From the NCBI GenBank assembly GCA_964017195.1, contig OZ024897.1:8507951-8571950 (forward strand): DNA of 64,000 nucleotides. The letters are read 5' to 3'. Position 1 is the stretch's first letter. Each line of letters opens with the position of its first letter. Origin of the DNA: Siderastrea radians. Taxonomy: Eukaryota > Cnidaria > Anthozoa > Scleractinia > Rhizangiidae. The translations under genes and the position numbers were made by a program. The notes under the pieces were generated by a model. It saw only the letters and a program-made list of their open reading frames with translations. It had not been told where the DNA came from and did no database searches. Shown here in pieces: positions 49,201 through 58,469 of the stretch.

Positions 49201-52200
49201 AGAGGAGGAGGAACAATCCAAATGTAAAGACGAGGCATTTGTTTTTCTACTCTACTCCAGGAAACAATCCTCTCGCAATTAGAAACAAGAATTTGTCGAT
49301 TTTGTGGACCGCTTCAGCAAACATCGACACCGTGTCTTATCAATGATACGCTGACAGCCGATTTCACTCGACGCGAAATTGAAAGGCCAACGGGCATATC
49401 AGTTTTCTTTTAACAAACAAAAAACTGGGCGTCGCCCGGTGTAATTACGAATACTTGGGATAAAATGAAAAAGGTTAGATCGCTTTTGACAAGAACTAGA
49501 GCCTCTAATTAGCTTATTTTCGGCCGCGGGGTTTTAGCGTAAAACCCGATACATGAGAACGGGATCCAAACAAAGACTGTAAATCTAGTTTGACAATTCA
49601 TTCGACAAAAAATGTTCTTGGAATGTGCAACTTCCGCACAAAACATGACAAAATGCCGAGCTTTGTCATTCCAAAACTGTAGTTGACATATACTTTTTTT
49701 CGATCTACCGCGCAACAACACTACAATATTAATAGGAATAGAAAATGTATTTTTAATATAAACACGCGAGCTCATTTCGATGTTCATCACGCAAGCCACA
49801 ATAGTTAAAAAAAGATTTTCTTAATTCTCTGCTAAGCGCGTTACAAAAAGACAATTTACGTAAATTACCGTATCAATGGCGATGGAAAAACAAAGAAGGC
49901 TGCCGGGTGTGATTTTAGCCGTCACATGTGTTTGATATTCCTCGAAACAAATTTGTTATGCTACTTTTAAATATAAGCAGAACAGAGGCAAAATATACAA
50001 AAGGGCATTAAAATTTTGAGTCACCAATATTTATAACTACAGACACGCTTATATCGCGATGATCGCATTTTCGATGTTGGCATTTCGATTCAAAAGTTTT
50101 ACTTTCATAGAAAAAAAAAGCCCAAGAAATTCGAAAAACAATAACAATGAAGTTTAGATGTTTACCGGTGGACCTTTTTTTCATTGGTTCGCCACTTTCG
50201 CCAAATAATTTCTTCTTCAAACATCCTCGGACTTTGAAGCCAAGATATTTCCGTTATTCTAAACCGCAAAAGGAAAAGATGTCATGATAAGCTTTGATAT
50301 GTGTCTTTTCGTTTAATGCAAATGAAGCCGCTTTGAAAAGAGCACTCGAGTCTACACCATCTCAAAGCAAACAAATATCGGCTCGAAACCTAGCGAGAAT
50401 TTTCCCGCAAAGAGCTTTGCGATTGTTTAAAATTTCAAAAAGCCGCGTTTACCATAAACAACAATAGAACACGCAACAATTTACCTAAGGTCATCATAAA
50501 TTTTTCAGTAACAGGGCTTAATGGAAATTTTTACGGTGCAACTCTTTCAACTCACGCGACATACACTTTGCCCTCGGACGGTGGCACGCAATCCTTTCTA
50601 ATGGAACGACGTATTAACCCGGCGTCATTTGTTCGTTTGCTTTCGTAAAAGGCTTTGTGTGCGTTGAATTGTGTTGAGCTGCTGAACATGACGTGTGTAG
50701 ACTCAAAGAAAGATTTCGTGTTGATTCAACTATTAGCATGACACAGCATTCTGTCAAAACCGCAATTATTAACACTGTACAACACAACAACATGAACAGT
50801 CGACTTGTCACATTGCCAGTAGCCGAACGTCATGCAATATGTCAATTTCATGAAAGATGTCACGCACATATTTCGTGGAAAACTATCTAAGTGCCTCGAG
50901 CTACGACTTATCGCCGAAACGAAACATGAACAGAAAGAATTTCGTTCTGTAAACATCACAAAGAATGGACGCTTTTCTTGGCAGTAATTAAAATTTGTCT
51001 TTCAATTAAAGGATAAGTGAGAAATGCCGCATGGCCTCGTTATCGCCTTTGTTCACTTTCCGCCCGAGTGGAGAAAATTAAAAACTTTGTGTACAATAAT
51101 TTCCCTCCTAAGAAGCGAATTTCAAAATAGAGACTCGTTTAATTTGTATGTATATGTTATTATTGCTGTTATTAAGCGTAATGCTCTTGATTTTAAGTTG
51201 ATACAACTTTTTTAACTTGCTCAAACTGTTGTTCTAATGGAAATCTGACACCTTCTGTTTGACTTTCAAAAGTCACTTTGGAAAAATTACTTAAATTCGT
51301 TTCAATTCGTTTTTCGCTTTTAAGATCGATCTATTAGAAATTGAGCTCCTGGAAGAGCGTAAAGGATGCATGACTTGATGCATGTTAAAATACAAAATAT
51401 TTAGGACGTGAGTCACTGATGACTGAGTTGCGGTCGGAAATGAGGGACGGTGAAATCTACAACCCACACAGCCGAGAGTAACAAATGAACAAAGTACATT
51501 CCACATAAGGGGTTTAGAACAAAGTTCACTGATCTATAATCAGTTTTTAGTCTTTTCGATGTCCTTCCTCAAACCAAGATTAGAAATGTCGTCACCAGGG
51601 CAGAATGTAAGGCCGAGGTACAAATTATTAAAGATAAACATTTCCAGAGTGCTTTCGGTACACGAAAGGAAATTCTTCTTGGTTTCGACAACTGTCATAA
51701 CAACAACAAATGAGCTGTGCTGCCAGGTTCTGGAATAATCCACCTTTATGACACAACGGGATAAAAAAAAACATATTTTTGAGACTCATGACCGATTAAA
51801 AAATCTTGTGATCTTTTCCAGCAACCAAGAATGCAATTTTAAAATCTATTTCGGGAAAACCATTAAGTTGCAAGTTTCATTGTAGCAACTTGTCCAGACG
51901 GAAAAAATATGCACTTGCAACTGAGACAGAATACTCGAATATTCTTCAAAATAATAAGAAATTTTAAAGAAATTCAACATTGTTAATATTTCTTGTAGTT
52001 CTGGGAATCGAGCGAATATTATAAAACTATAAAATCGATGACATATTGCAACAGCTTTCGAGGTACGGGCATTGTAATATTGAAATGTATTCCTGCAAAT
52101 CGTCGCTATTGATACTCTTTGGTAAATTTAGCGGCATTTTTAAAGCAAGGTCACTGATTTTCTGTCTCTGTCTTCGAATAGCATGCACAATGAATGTTTA

Positions 52201-52943
52201 CAAGTTAATCTTCCTTTCCTGAATGGGTTCTTTGTGTTCACAATCTGGGTTGTAAACTTTCAACTGCCGATCATTCCTGAGCGACGTTTGTTCAAGAAGC
52301 AAATACTGTCCTGTATGTCTGAGCAATGAATCCCAAGATTTATCGCAATCCTTGATTTAATTTTAAATAGAACCCTGCAAAAACTCGAACAAATTATCAC
52401 AGCTAAGCATGTTTTATTCGGAACCCTGCTGCGAAGTTTGAGTGTTGTAAAGTTGCTTGTAAAAATATTTGCACATTCTATCAAATTTTTATAATTCTAA
52501 AACAGGTTTAACGCGCAAGAAAAATTTCTTTTAATTTCCTTATACACGACAGATGCCGAATTTAGGAAATACAACTCTTGGCAACTACGATATTAAGCAA
52601 AAATTAAGCCGATCGCGCCAAATAAATGCTAAAATTTTGACAAGAAATGTTGTCTTCGACAGCGTTTAGCAGAATTCGAAATCCATTTAGCCTTGGTATA
52701 GTTAGCAAACGAGATTCGTTTAATTTCCTGGGTACAAGTTAACCATATCGTCTCAATCAGACAAAGATCAATAGGAAATGGATACACGTACCTCGTGTTG
52801 CTGAATGCTCCATTTAGGCAAGAATCGCAAAATCGATGGCCACAAACCGAGACCTGAACGGCGTTCCGAACAGGCAGATGACAAATGCGGCATAACAAAT
52901 TCTCGCTTACGGCCGGGACGAAAAATGCCCGATAACCCGGCAT
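40224..52943 (-). CDS. TNF receptor-associated factor (RING, zinc fingers, coiled coil, MATH), complete
   Basis: TRAFs are cytoplasmic adaptors and E3 ligases that bind TNFR/IL1R/TLR-type receptors. Minus-strand exons: 52943-52792, 49194-49140, 47547-47443, 45576-45415, 43789-43613, 42918-42478, 42012-41935, 41844-41767, 40841-40224. All introns are GT-AG and in frame, giving 621 aa. The RING spans Cys18, Cys21, Cys34, His36, Cys39, Cys42, Cys58 and Asp61 (CRIC, CGHRFCDSC, CPVD); an Asp as last ligand is usual in TRAFs. Zinc-finger repeats fill about 85-217 and 320-416. Between them residues 224-322 are a Ser/Arg-rich insert of low complexity. A coiled coil (about 425-460) leads into the MATH domain, starting LYWKVDDFWEKF at 466 and running to near 615. 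The MATH domain lies in one exon. Subtype (TRAF4/6-like or lineage-specific) is not decided. A tandem paralogue lies at 57.8-61.0 kb. Confidence 0.93.
41074..41157. mobile_element. Hairpin element ACATTCTTGTCCCCAGAGCC / inverse
   Basis: The arms of about 29 bp are nearly perfect (right arm GGACCAAGCGGCTCTGGGGA then CGAGAATGT), with a 25-bp loop. It lies in minus-strand TRAF DNA, between the MATH exon and the preceding exon. Confidence 0.85.
41594..41731. mobile_element. Foldback element with CCTAGTACCCAG ends, in a TRAF intron
   Basis: AGCCTAGTACCCAGTCTTTC at the left is inverted at the right as GAAAGCCTGGGTACTAGG. The TACCCAG end also occurs in the elements at 44.2 and 60.1 kb, so these may be one family. 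Confidence 0.7.
43077..43288 (-). mobile_element. tRNA-derived SINE (minus orientation), in a TRAF intron
   Basis: Read on the minus strand it begins GGGGCGCGGTGGCGTTAGTG, has the B-box GGTTCGAGGCC (43233-43223), and continues through TTCCTTAGACAAGAAACTTT, CCACCCAGGTGTATAAATAG and GTAACCCTGCGATGGACTAT. It is better preserved than the copy at 35.1 kb. Confidence 0.88.
44244..44396. mobile_element. GCCTCGTACCCAGGCG foldback element, in a TRAF intron
   Basis: The left end GCCTCGTACCCAGGCG is roughly inverted at CGCCTGGTA. The internal palindrome includes GCGCAAGGGACCTTGGGCCC then TTCCCATGTTCCCTTGCG. It is related to 60,059-60,240. Confidence 0.65.
45845..46300. repeat. Degenerate minisatellite, unit roughly GGAGGTGTCNRCTTATG, first block (TRAF intron)
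   Basis: Phrases such as GAGGTCTTCACTTACGG, GGTGTCGACTAATGGCAG, GGTGGTCTTCGCTTATGGGA and GGTGTCGACTCGCGGTAGAC recur about every 28-30 bp, with heavy decay. It lies in the 4th-exon-side intron of the TRAF gene. Confidence 0.6.
46501..46605. mobile_element. Foldback element CTAGCCTGCGTAGCTGGC, between two minisatellite blocks
   Basis: Perfect 24-bp ends: CTAGCCTGCGTAGCTGGCGG then TTTT on the left and its exact inverse at 46582-46605. It is 105 bp in total and appears inserted into the minisatellite region. Confidence 0.85.
46610..46950. repeat. Degenerate minisatellite, second block (TRAF intron)
   Basis: It has the same phrases as the first block: GGAGGTGTCGACTCA, GGGAGGTGTCTACTTATGAG, GAGGTGTCCGCTTATGG, GGAAGGTGTCCATTCGTGGG. 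It continues the array on the far side of the 46.5-kb foldback. Confidence 0.65.
46955..47100. mobile_element. CGTTCAGATAG-ended foldback, copy 1 (TRAF intron)
   Basis: GCGTTCAGATAGGCAAG at the left and CACTATCTGAACGCCTGG at the right form the ends. The centre has AGAGACTGAGGAAAGAGGCG and CTCCCCAGTCTCTTC as inner inverted pieces. A related palindrome lies at 47.76-47.91 kb. Confidence 0.6.
47232..47433. mobile_element. CCCTTTAAMCCC-type foldback MITE, copy 5, TTAA flanks (TRAF intron)
   Basis: TTAA at 47228-47231 and 47434-47437 bound CCCTTTAACCCCTAGGAGTG on the left and GGTTTAAAGGG on the right. This is the cleanest copy of the family and the one that shows the TTAA target site. It ends 10 bp from the donor of the 47443-47547 exon. 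Confidence 0.85.
47758..47915. mobile_element. CGTTCAGATAG-ended foldback, copy 2 (TRAF intron)
   Basis: GCCTGTTCCAGGCGTTCAGA leads into a duplicated TCCAGATAGTGGAGCGCG. AAAGTGAGCGAAAGAGCGGG is inverted near the right end as CCCGCTCTTTCGCTCGCTTT. Confidence 0.6.
49195..52791 (-). other. First intron of the complete TRAF gene (3.6 kb)
   Basis: It lies between the RING exon and the short second exon. It is AT-rich. I saw no further exon, no clear repeat end and no supported gene on either strand. Confidence 0.6.
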
Positions 52944-55865
52944 TGTTTACTAAAATGATTGCGAAGAATCCTCTCTATTTCACCGCAACCCCTTATCTGC
53001 GGTCCAAAAATACCTGCTCTCTCGACGAACGACAGTTTTATGTCACTCTGGAAAGTTTTTTTGCTGTTTGAATAAATTTTGCATATGACTTGCTTGACTG
53101 GGCATGCCCAGAACAAAGAGTCACAACAAGACGTGACAGAGTTAAGCATTTATTTGCATGACAAGGATTTGGGATAAAAACACCACCGCCTTACTTCCGG
53201 TTTAGATTTATCGTCTCTTCAAGATAAATACTCGCAGTGTGGTGGCGTATAGCTTTTATTTGTTACATTTCTGTGGTTAAAACTTCTTTGCACCAGGCGC
53301 TCGGCAATTGTTTTTACTACAGGTAAATTACTAAGCGTAGGTTGTAGCGCCGTACCAGCCGGGATTAAAAATAAAGACATCCATTAGTGTTGTTTTACTC
53401 TTTTATCGCATATGTTCATCAGTTATGATAAAGATTCTGCAGATGAAGAACACCTGGTCTTCAAAAATCCAGAGCAAATTTTGCATGAATTTTAATACTA
53501 TCGTTTACTCTAGTAAAACCACAAAAATGCCTTCTTCACAATTGAGATACTTACAAGCAATTTTTGAACCCATCAAAATCTCAAAACGCGAATTGTTTTC
53601 GCGCTAATTGAGGGTTGGTAGAGGAAAGAAAACTTTATTTTCGTCAAAAGACCTGTAAACATGTTGTATAAAAGCGCCAATTATTCGACAGAACTTGTAT
53701 CCGCTTCACAATTGACAAGAAATGGCATTGTTTCGTCTTTTATGAGTCATTTCTCAGCAATGTGGTTAAAAAACTAGAAATCATTAGTTTACGCCCCGTT
53801 AAAAATATTCGTCCTCCCACTATTAGCATATTTGTACACAGTTCTCTAGTCCTTCAACAATACTAAATTGAAGATTGGTCAAAAAACAAAGCATTGCAAA
53901 TTGGAAGATAATTTTTTACGACAAACATAATATTGTTTTTCCAAAAGAAATGCATCTGAAATACCTCGCAAATCCACTCATGACTTAAAAGATTAGTTTA
54001 CCTTCCGGTTTTTTGCTCCATTGTATCTTTTGTTTTGAAATCAATTAGTGTTTTTCGGAGAATGTATGTGCGAGGTGGTCGACACCTTAAATTTTTTAGA
54101 AGAACTTTTCAATATTGGACGTTATTAATTATTTACCATGGAGATATCAAGTTGTCATTTCATTTGCCTTTAATCCTAACCAATTCGTCAATTTATGGGA
54201 AAGTCAGAGCTCTACAGTAATACGGAAAACACACTAATGTTTGATAAAACCTTCAGGGTAAAAATTAGAAACACTAAGCTTTTACATATTGAGTCCTTGT
54301 TACTCCGACCGGGCCGCATGGAAAAACAGTTTTTTAAAACCAACAGGCTCACAAGTAAAAAACGCTGGAGAGAGAAAGACGGTGAATGAAAAATGCAGAG
54401 AATAAAGGTCCTTTTGTAACGTAAAGTTCGAGTTGTTCAATCAATCTTTTAAAATGATCTTCAGCCAGCTTTCTATAAAATAACGCGTGTGTACTATGGC
54501 TTTTCTGGTTAGCATAAATAATTGACAACATTCAAATGGTGGTTTCACATTTAACTGTAACCAAAGTGAATTTTTAGCGGCTCATGTTCACATCTCGAGG
54601 AATCTCGAGCCTTTCAAGTCTCTTTTGCTCGAACCCAGTCTTTTATATGAGAGTGAAAGTGGTTTACACATGTTAATTTTCCTGCACTTGTCACTAGACT
54701 ACAAAAGCAGCTCTCCTCCTCTTCCTCCTCCTCCTACTGTCTATTGGCTTCCGGCAAGATCTCGTTCACATTACGTCTTTGTTTGTAAACAAATACCTAT
54801 TGATGCAGTATTCGCCTATCGACCACCTTAGACCATAATTAACGTAGATGAAAATGGACAGCTGAAAATGGTCTCAAACACGCATGTTTTCAGTGTGGAT
54901 GATTGGAAACGAAAGCGCCATTTTTCGATCGTTTTAACTTGGACAATAGGACAAGGGGCATAAAAAATGTATCCGTTTTCAAGCAAAGACCCATTACTGT
55001 TAACAGGTGAAAAGCGAAAGCGTTTGTGAGGAGGAAAATATTTTGCCGCTACAGTTTCTCAGTATAAAACAGAAAATTTTAAAAGACGCGTTGGTGTGGT
55101 CAGGACCTTGAATGCGTTTTTAAAACGTACACTGTTTGTTATGTTTTCGCTTATCGTCCTCTCTAAAACGATCTCAAACGGCTACCGTCCACACGCAAAG
55201 GTGTTTCTGAAACAATACGAGTTTCCACCCACCCACACTTAAAACAAACGCGTTTTTCTCATTTAGAAATCTCCACTTTTGAAACTTTTCGAAAACCTCT
55301 GATTTCCTCGTAGCGTTTCCAGTCTTCTTAGTGTAGATGATAGGAACTAACACAGTCTTTTAACGAAGACTCTAGTGGGCTCCTGACGAAGAGACATAAA
55401 ATAGTATCACAAGTGTGCTGACAGGTAAAAACGCTACGAAAACGCTCGTGCCTGTCTGAAGAGTATATTTTGCTTCGTTTCGTTCAAACGAAAAAGAAGA
55501 CTTTTGAAAACGGACAAGGGTAGACGTACCCTTAATGTTTCAATTTTTTAACAAATTGCAATGGAAGGGAGGGGGTTGTGCCCTTTGTACAGTAGGACAA
55601 AGAACAAGTTACCCTGGGTCTCGAGGCAGGCCAGGAAATAAAAAACCTGATATATGCTACGCCATGCAGTAAACGATGCAAGTTGAAACTTTCAAAACAT
55701 CCTCAAATGGGTCTCGTTACCTGATTTTACCAAAAAAAGGGTCAGTGTGCATGAGAAAAATGAGTTTATTATGCTTAAAAATATCTCCTTAGATTAATTA
55801 AGTAAAGACGTGAAAGTCATGGCTTACTGTTGACACGCAAGGTTCTTTACACCGTGGGTGTGTGT

Positions 55866-56020
55866 TAAAGGCCCGGACACACGATGCATCACTACGCCCA
55901 CGCCCAACGAAGTTGCACGCAATGTTGCAGATGATGGACACACGGTGAAACAGTTGCGCGTGACGTTGCAGAAGTCGGAGCCGATTCTACTTCTGCAACA
56001 GTTGCACGCAACGTTGCGCG
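55866..56020. repeat. GC-richer block with repeated GTTGCACGCAA/CGTTGC words
   Basis: GTTGCACGCAATGTTGCAGA, GTTGCGCGTGACGTTGCAGA and GTTGCACGCAACGTTGCGCG recur in direct order, with GGCCCGGACACACGATG at the left end. It is probably a degenerate repeat or a MITE fragment. Confidence 0.45.
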
Positions 56021-56344
56021 CAGCGAATTACTATACTACTACTGCTACCCTCTATCTACAAACTGACCAGTAGAGCCTGCAGGACCTAACATGATCAGAA
56101 TAAATGCGTTAATACTAGAACTACCAAAACAGGAATTTTATTCTACTTTGACGACGTTGTTTATGTAAGTAAATGTATGACTTAAATAAGCTCGTGCAGT
56201 TAAATATTTAAGTGCAGTTTAGACTAACGCCACAGAAGAATGCTGATGCTGAGTAACAAGAACAAAGTGCATTGCTTGTTTTAGTCCTAGTCACACTAAA
56301 ACCATTGATACCATTTCTTGTTTTAGAATACGATTTTATTTGCA

Positions 56345-56525
56345 AGTTCAGTGAGCCACGCAGGTGAAATCCGAAAAGTGTGACCACTCAAATGAAAGAT
56401 ATTGAGCCGTGCTTAAATTTGGTAATGTTTCTTATGCTGTATTATGCTGATTCTATCTTCTGAGTCTAGACCGGAGTCTATGAACGTCTCAAGAGTGACT
56501 ATTCAGCGGTACTTCCCTGTAGCCT
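56345..56525. repeat. 110-bp repeat family, two diverged units
   Basis: GTGTGACCACTCAAATGAAA then GATATTGAGCCGTGCTT, followed by CTTCTGAGTCTAGACC and GTACTTCCCTGTAGCC, keep the family word order but are strongly decayed. Confidence 0.55.
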
Positions 56526-56703
56526 GGTTTGTTTCCAGGTTTATTAACTGAAGCTTGTAAGCAGACAAAAGTGAAATGTTTAATTTGGTATTTCCATTAC
56601 GGATTAGGGACGCTTTATACTAAATTAGTGAGCTACATCTATCTTGTGCAATTATTTTACCGTCGTTTGTCCTTCGAATGAAGGAAGGAAGAGAGCCAAC
56701 TTT

Positions 56704-56935
56704 AATGGGGCTATGACAAAATAGAGTGCTTCTGCAATACCATGTACAAAATCCATTGGTGGGACCAAACTTTCTGACCTTTTCGGGGGTAGGGTGAGGT
56801 GTAGCGTGGGCGTCTCCTTATCTCTCATGGGCCCCTCCTTCAGTAAAACCCAAAAGAAATGGTAATGGAAGGTGAGACAACGTCGGTTTGGGTATCAAAC
56901 AAGGTTACAGCGATAGCCCCATTTATTTGTTAAGG
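56704..56935. mobile_element. Foldback element AATGGGGCTATGACA / inverse
   Basis: AATGGGGCTATG at the left is inverted at the right as GATAGCCCCATT. Inner pieces such as CTTTCTGACCTTTTCGGGGG have no clear partner, so the arms are short. Confidence 0.55.
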
Positions 56936-57160
56936 ACAAAAGCTGAAGAAATGGTTGTACAGCGTACAATAAAAAGGTTATATATAACTTGTTGTCAAAA
57001 CAAGTTACTTAACAAAGTAATAAATTCCACGCAAGTGTATTTTTCATCATAAGATTTCGATGTCACTAACCTCGACCAGAAGATCGATAGAGCCCTAAGC
57101 AGTTTTTGGGCCAAAATGTTCTAAATAACTTTATTATGTAGCCATTGTAAGCAATAGAGC

Positions 57161-57444
57161 GCTTTTCAAACGAGTGTCTTAAAACCAAAACCAAAGTAAC
57201 TATCCCAGCCAATCACAACAAACACAAATTACCCAATGAACCAATCAGACCTCAAAGCAAATATATGTAACCGGTGCCAAGCGCGGGAAAATGCGTGCGA
57301 GCACGTCGCGATTGGTTTACGTTTTACCTCTGATTGGTCGAGAAGGTGGCGCGAGATTTTTTTAACCAATCACAGAGTGAAGTAAAGCAAAATCAAAGCA
57401 AAACGCGAATTACTTTCGACACTCAGTTGAAAACCGCTCTAAAA
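57161..57444. mobile_element. Foldback MITE with AGAGCGCTTTTCAA / TTGAAAACCGCTCT ends
   Basis: AGAGCGCTTTTCAAACGAGT at the left is inverted at the right as CACTCAGTTGAAAACCGCTC. Inside are several CCAATCA words, on both strands. A relative lies at 39.07-39.42 kb. Confidence 0.8.
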
Positions 57445-57788
57445 CAATTAAAGTGCGTAAATTTGACTGCATTCTCCATAATGCTCCGATCAATTTTAAA
57501 CTCCAACGTTTCCTACAAAGTCGAAATATATCTTAAAAGGACTTGTAAGCCCTTCTTTAATTTTCTACTTAACTGATTAACTAAAATCGGTCGTTCTGCC
57601 CTGGTACTTTTCAACCTCAGATCTCGAAAATGAAATTCGTGTTGGCTTGATTCTTTTGAGTTGAAGTTATGTATTCGACCAGCGCACATAACTCTAAAAG
57701 GTGCACCGATATTTAAAGTGGCACTACTACAATTGTTTTCATGCGCTGTTTTATTGTTCTGTGGGAGATCAGTAATTCGTTTGGAACT

Positions 57789-58402
57789 CTATGGCTCACT
57801 CAGTCCGTCACAATCAACGCAGATCTTCAAAAACATCGTGTCATCTTTAAGGTAGTTTCGAGTTTCGATCTCTTCGTGTTTGGCAAACTTTGCTCCTCCA
57901 AAGCTGGCGTTCTTCTCCAATTTTGGTCTGCCGAGGAAGGGTTCGTTTTCTGGACATGGGTTGGGTTTGATGCTGAATTTGATGTGTTTTCGCTGCGCGA
58001 GATCCTGGTCTTGATCCAGTAAGTAGAAGGTGACACGGTAATCGAAAGGCCATTTTAGGAGACTGTCGAAGGCTCCTAGCAAAAGAACATCGATTCAACC
58101 AGTGAGGTAGGCGTATAAAATGCGAGTCACCGAGCAACTCTCTTTGTTAAGCCGCCAGGATTTATGTGATGTCAAAGTGGTGCTAACTTTTCAGTCAGTT
58201 AGTCAGTCAGTCAGTCAGTCAGTCAGTCAGTCAGTCAGTCAGTCAGTCAGTCAGTCAGTCAGTCAGTCAGTCAGTCAGTCAGTCAGTCAGTCAGTCAGTC
58301 AGTCAGTCAGTCAGTCAATTAATCAAATAACCGACAGACAAAGCAGGCAGGTAAGCAAGCAATCAACCAACCAAGTAACCAATCAGTCAACCAAACAACT
58401 AG

Positions 58403-58469
<67 letters not shown>

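Larger units (their letters stand above)
52944..57788. other. Intergenic: promoter side of the complete TRAF gene, then repeats
   Basis: The promoter of the minus-strand TRAF gene must begin just above 52,943. No TATA box can be assigned. The remainder holds a diverged 110-bp repeat (56.3-56.5 kb), a GTTGCRCGCAAYGTTGC-rich block (55.87-56.02 kb) and two foldbacks (56.7 and 57.2 kb). No ORF is convincing. Confidence 0.5.

Noticed and set aside
54625..54831. 68-codon plus-strand ORF that faintly recalls a retroelement tail (YWLPARSRSHYVF)
   Set aside because: Too short, and no other reverse-transcriptase or endonuclease motif is nearby.
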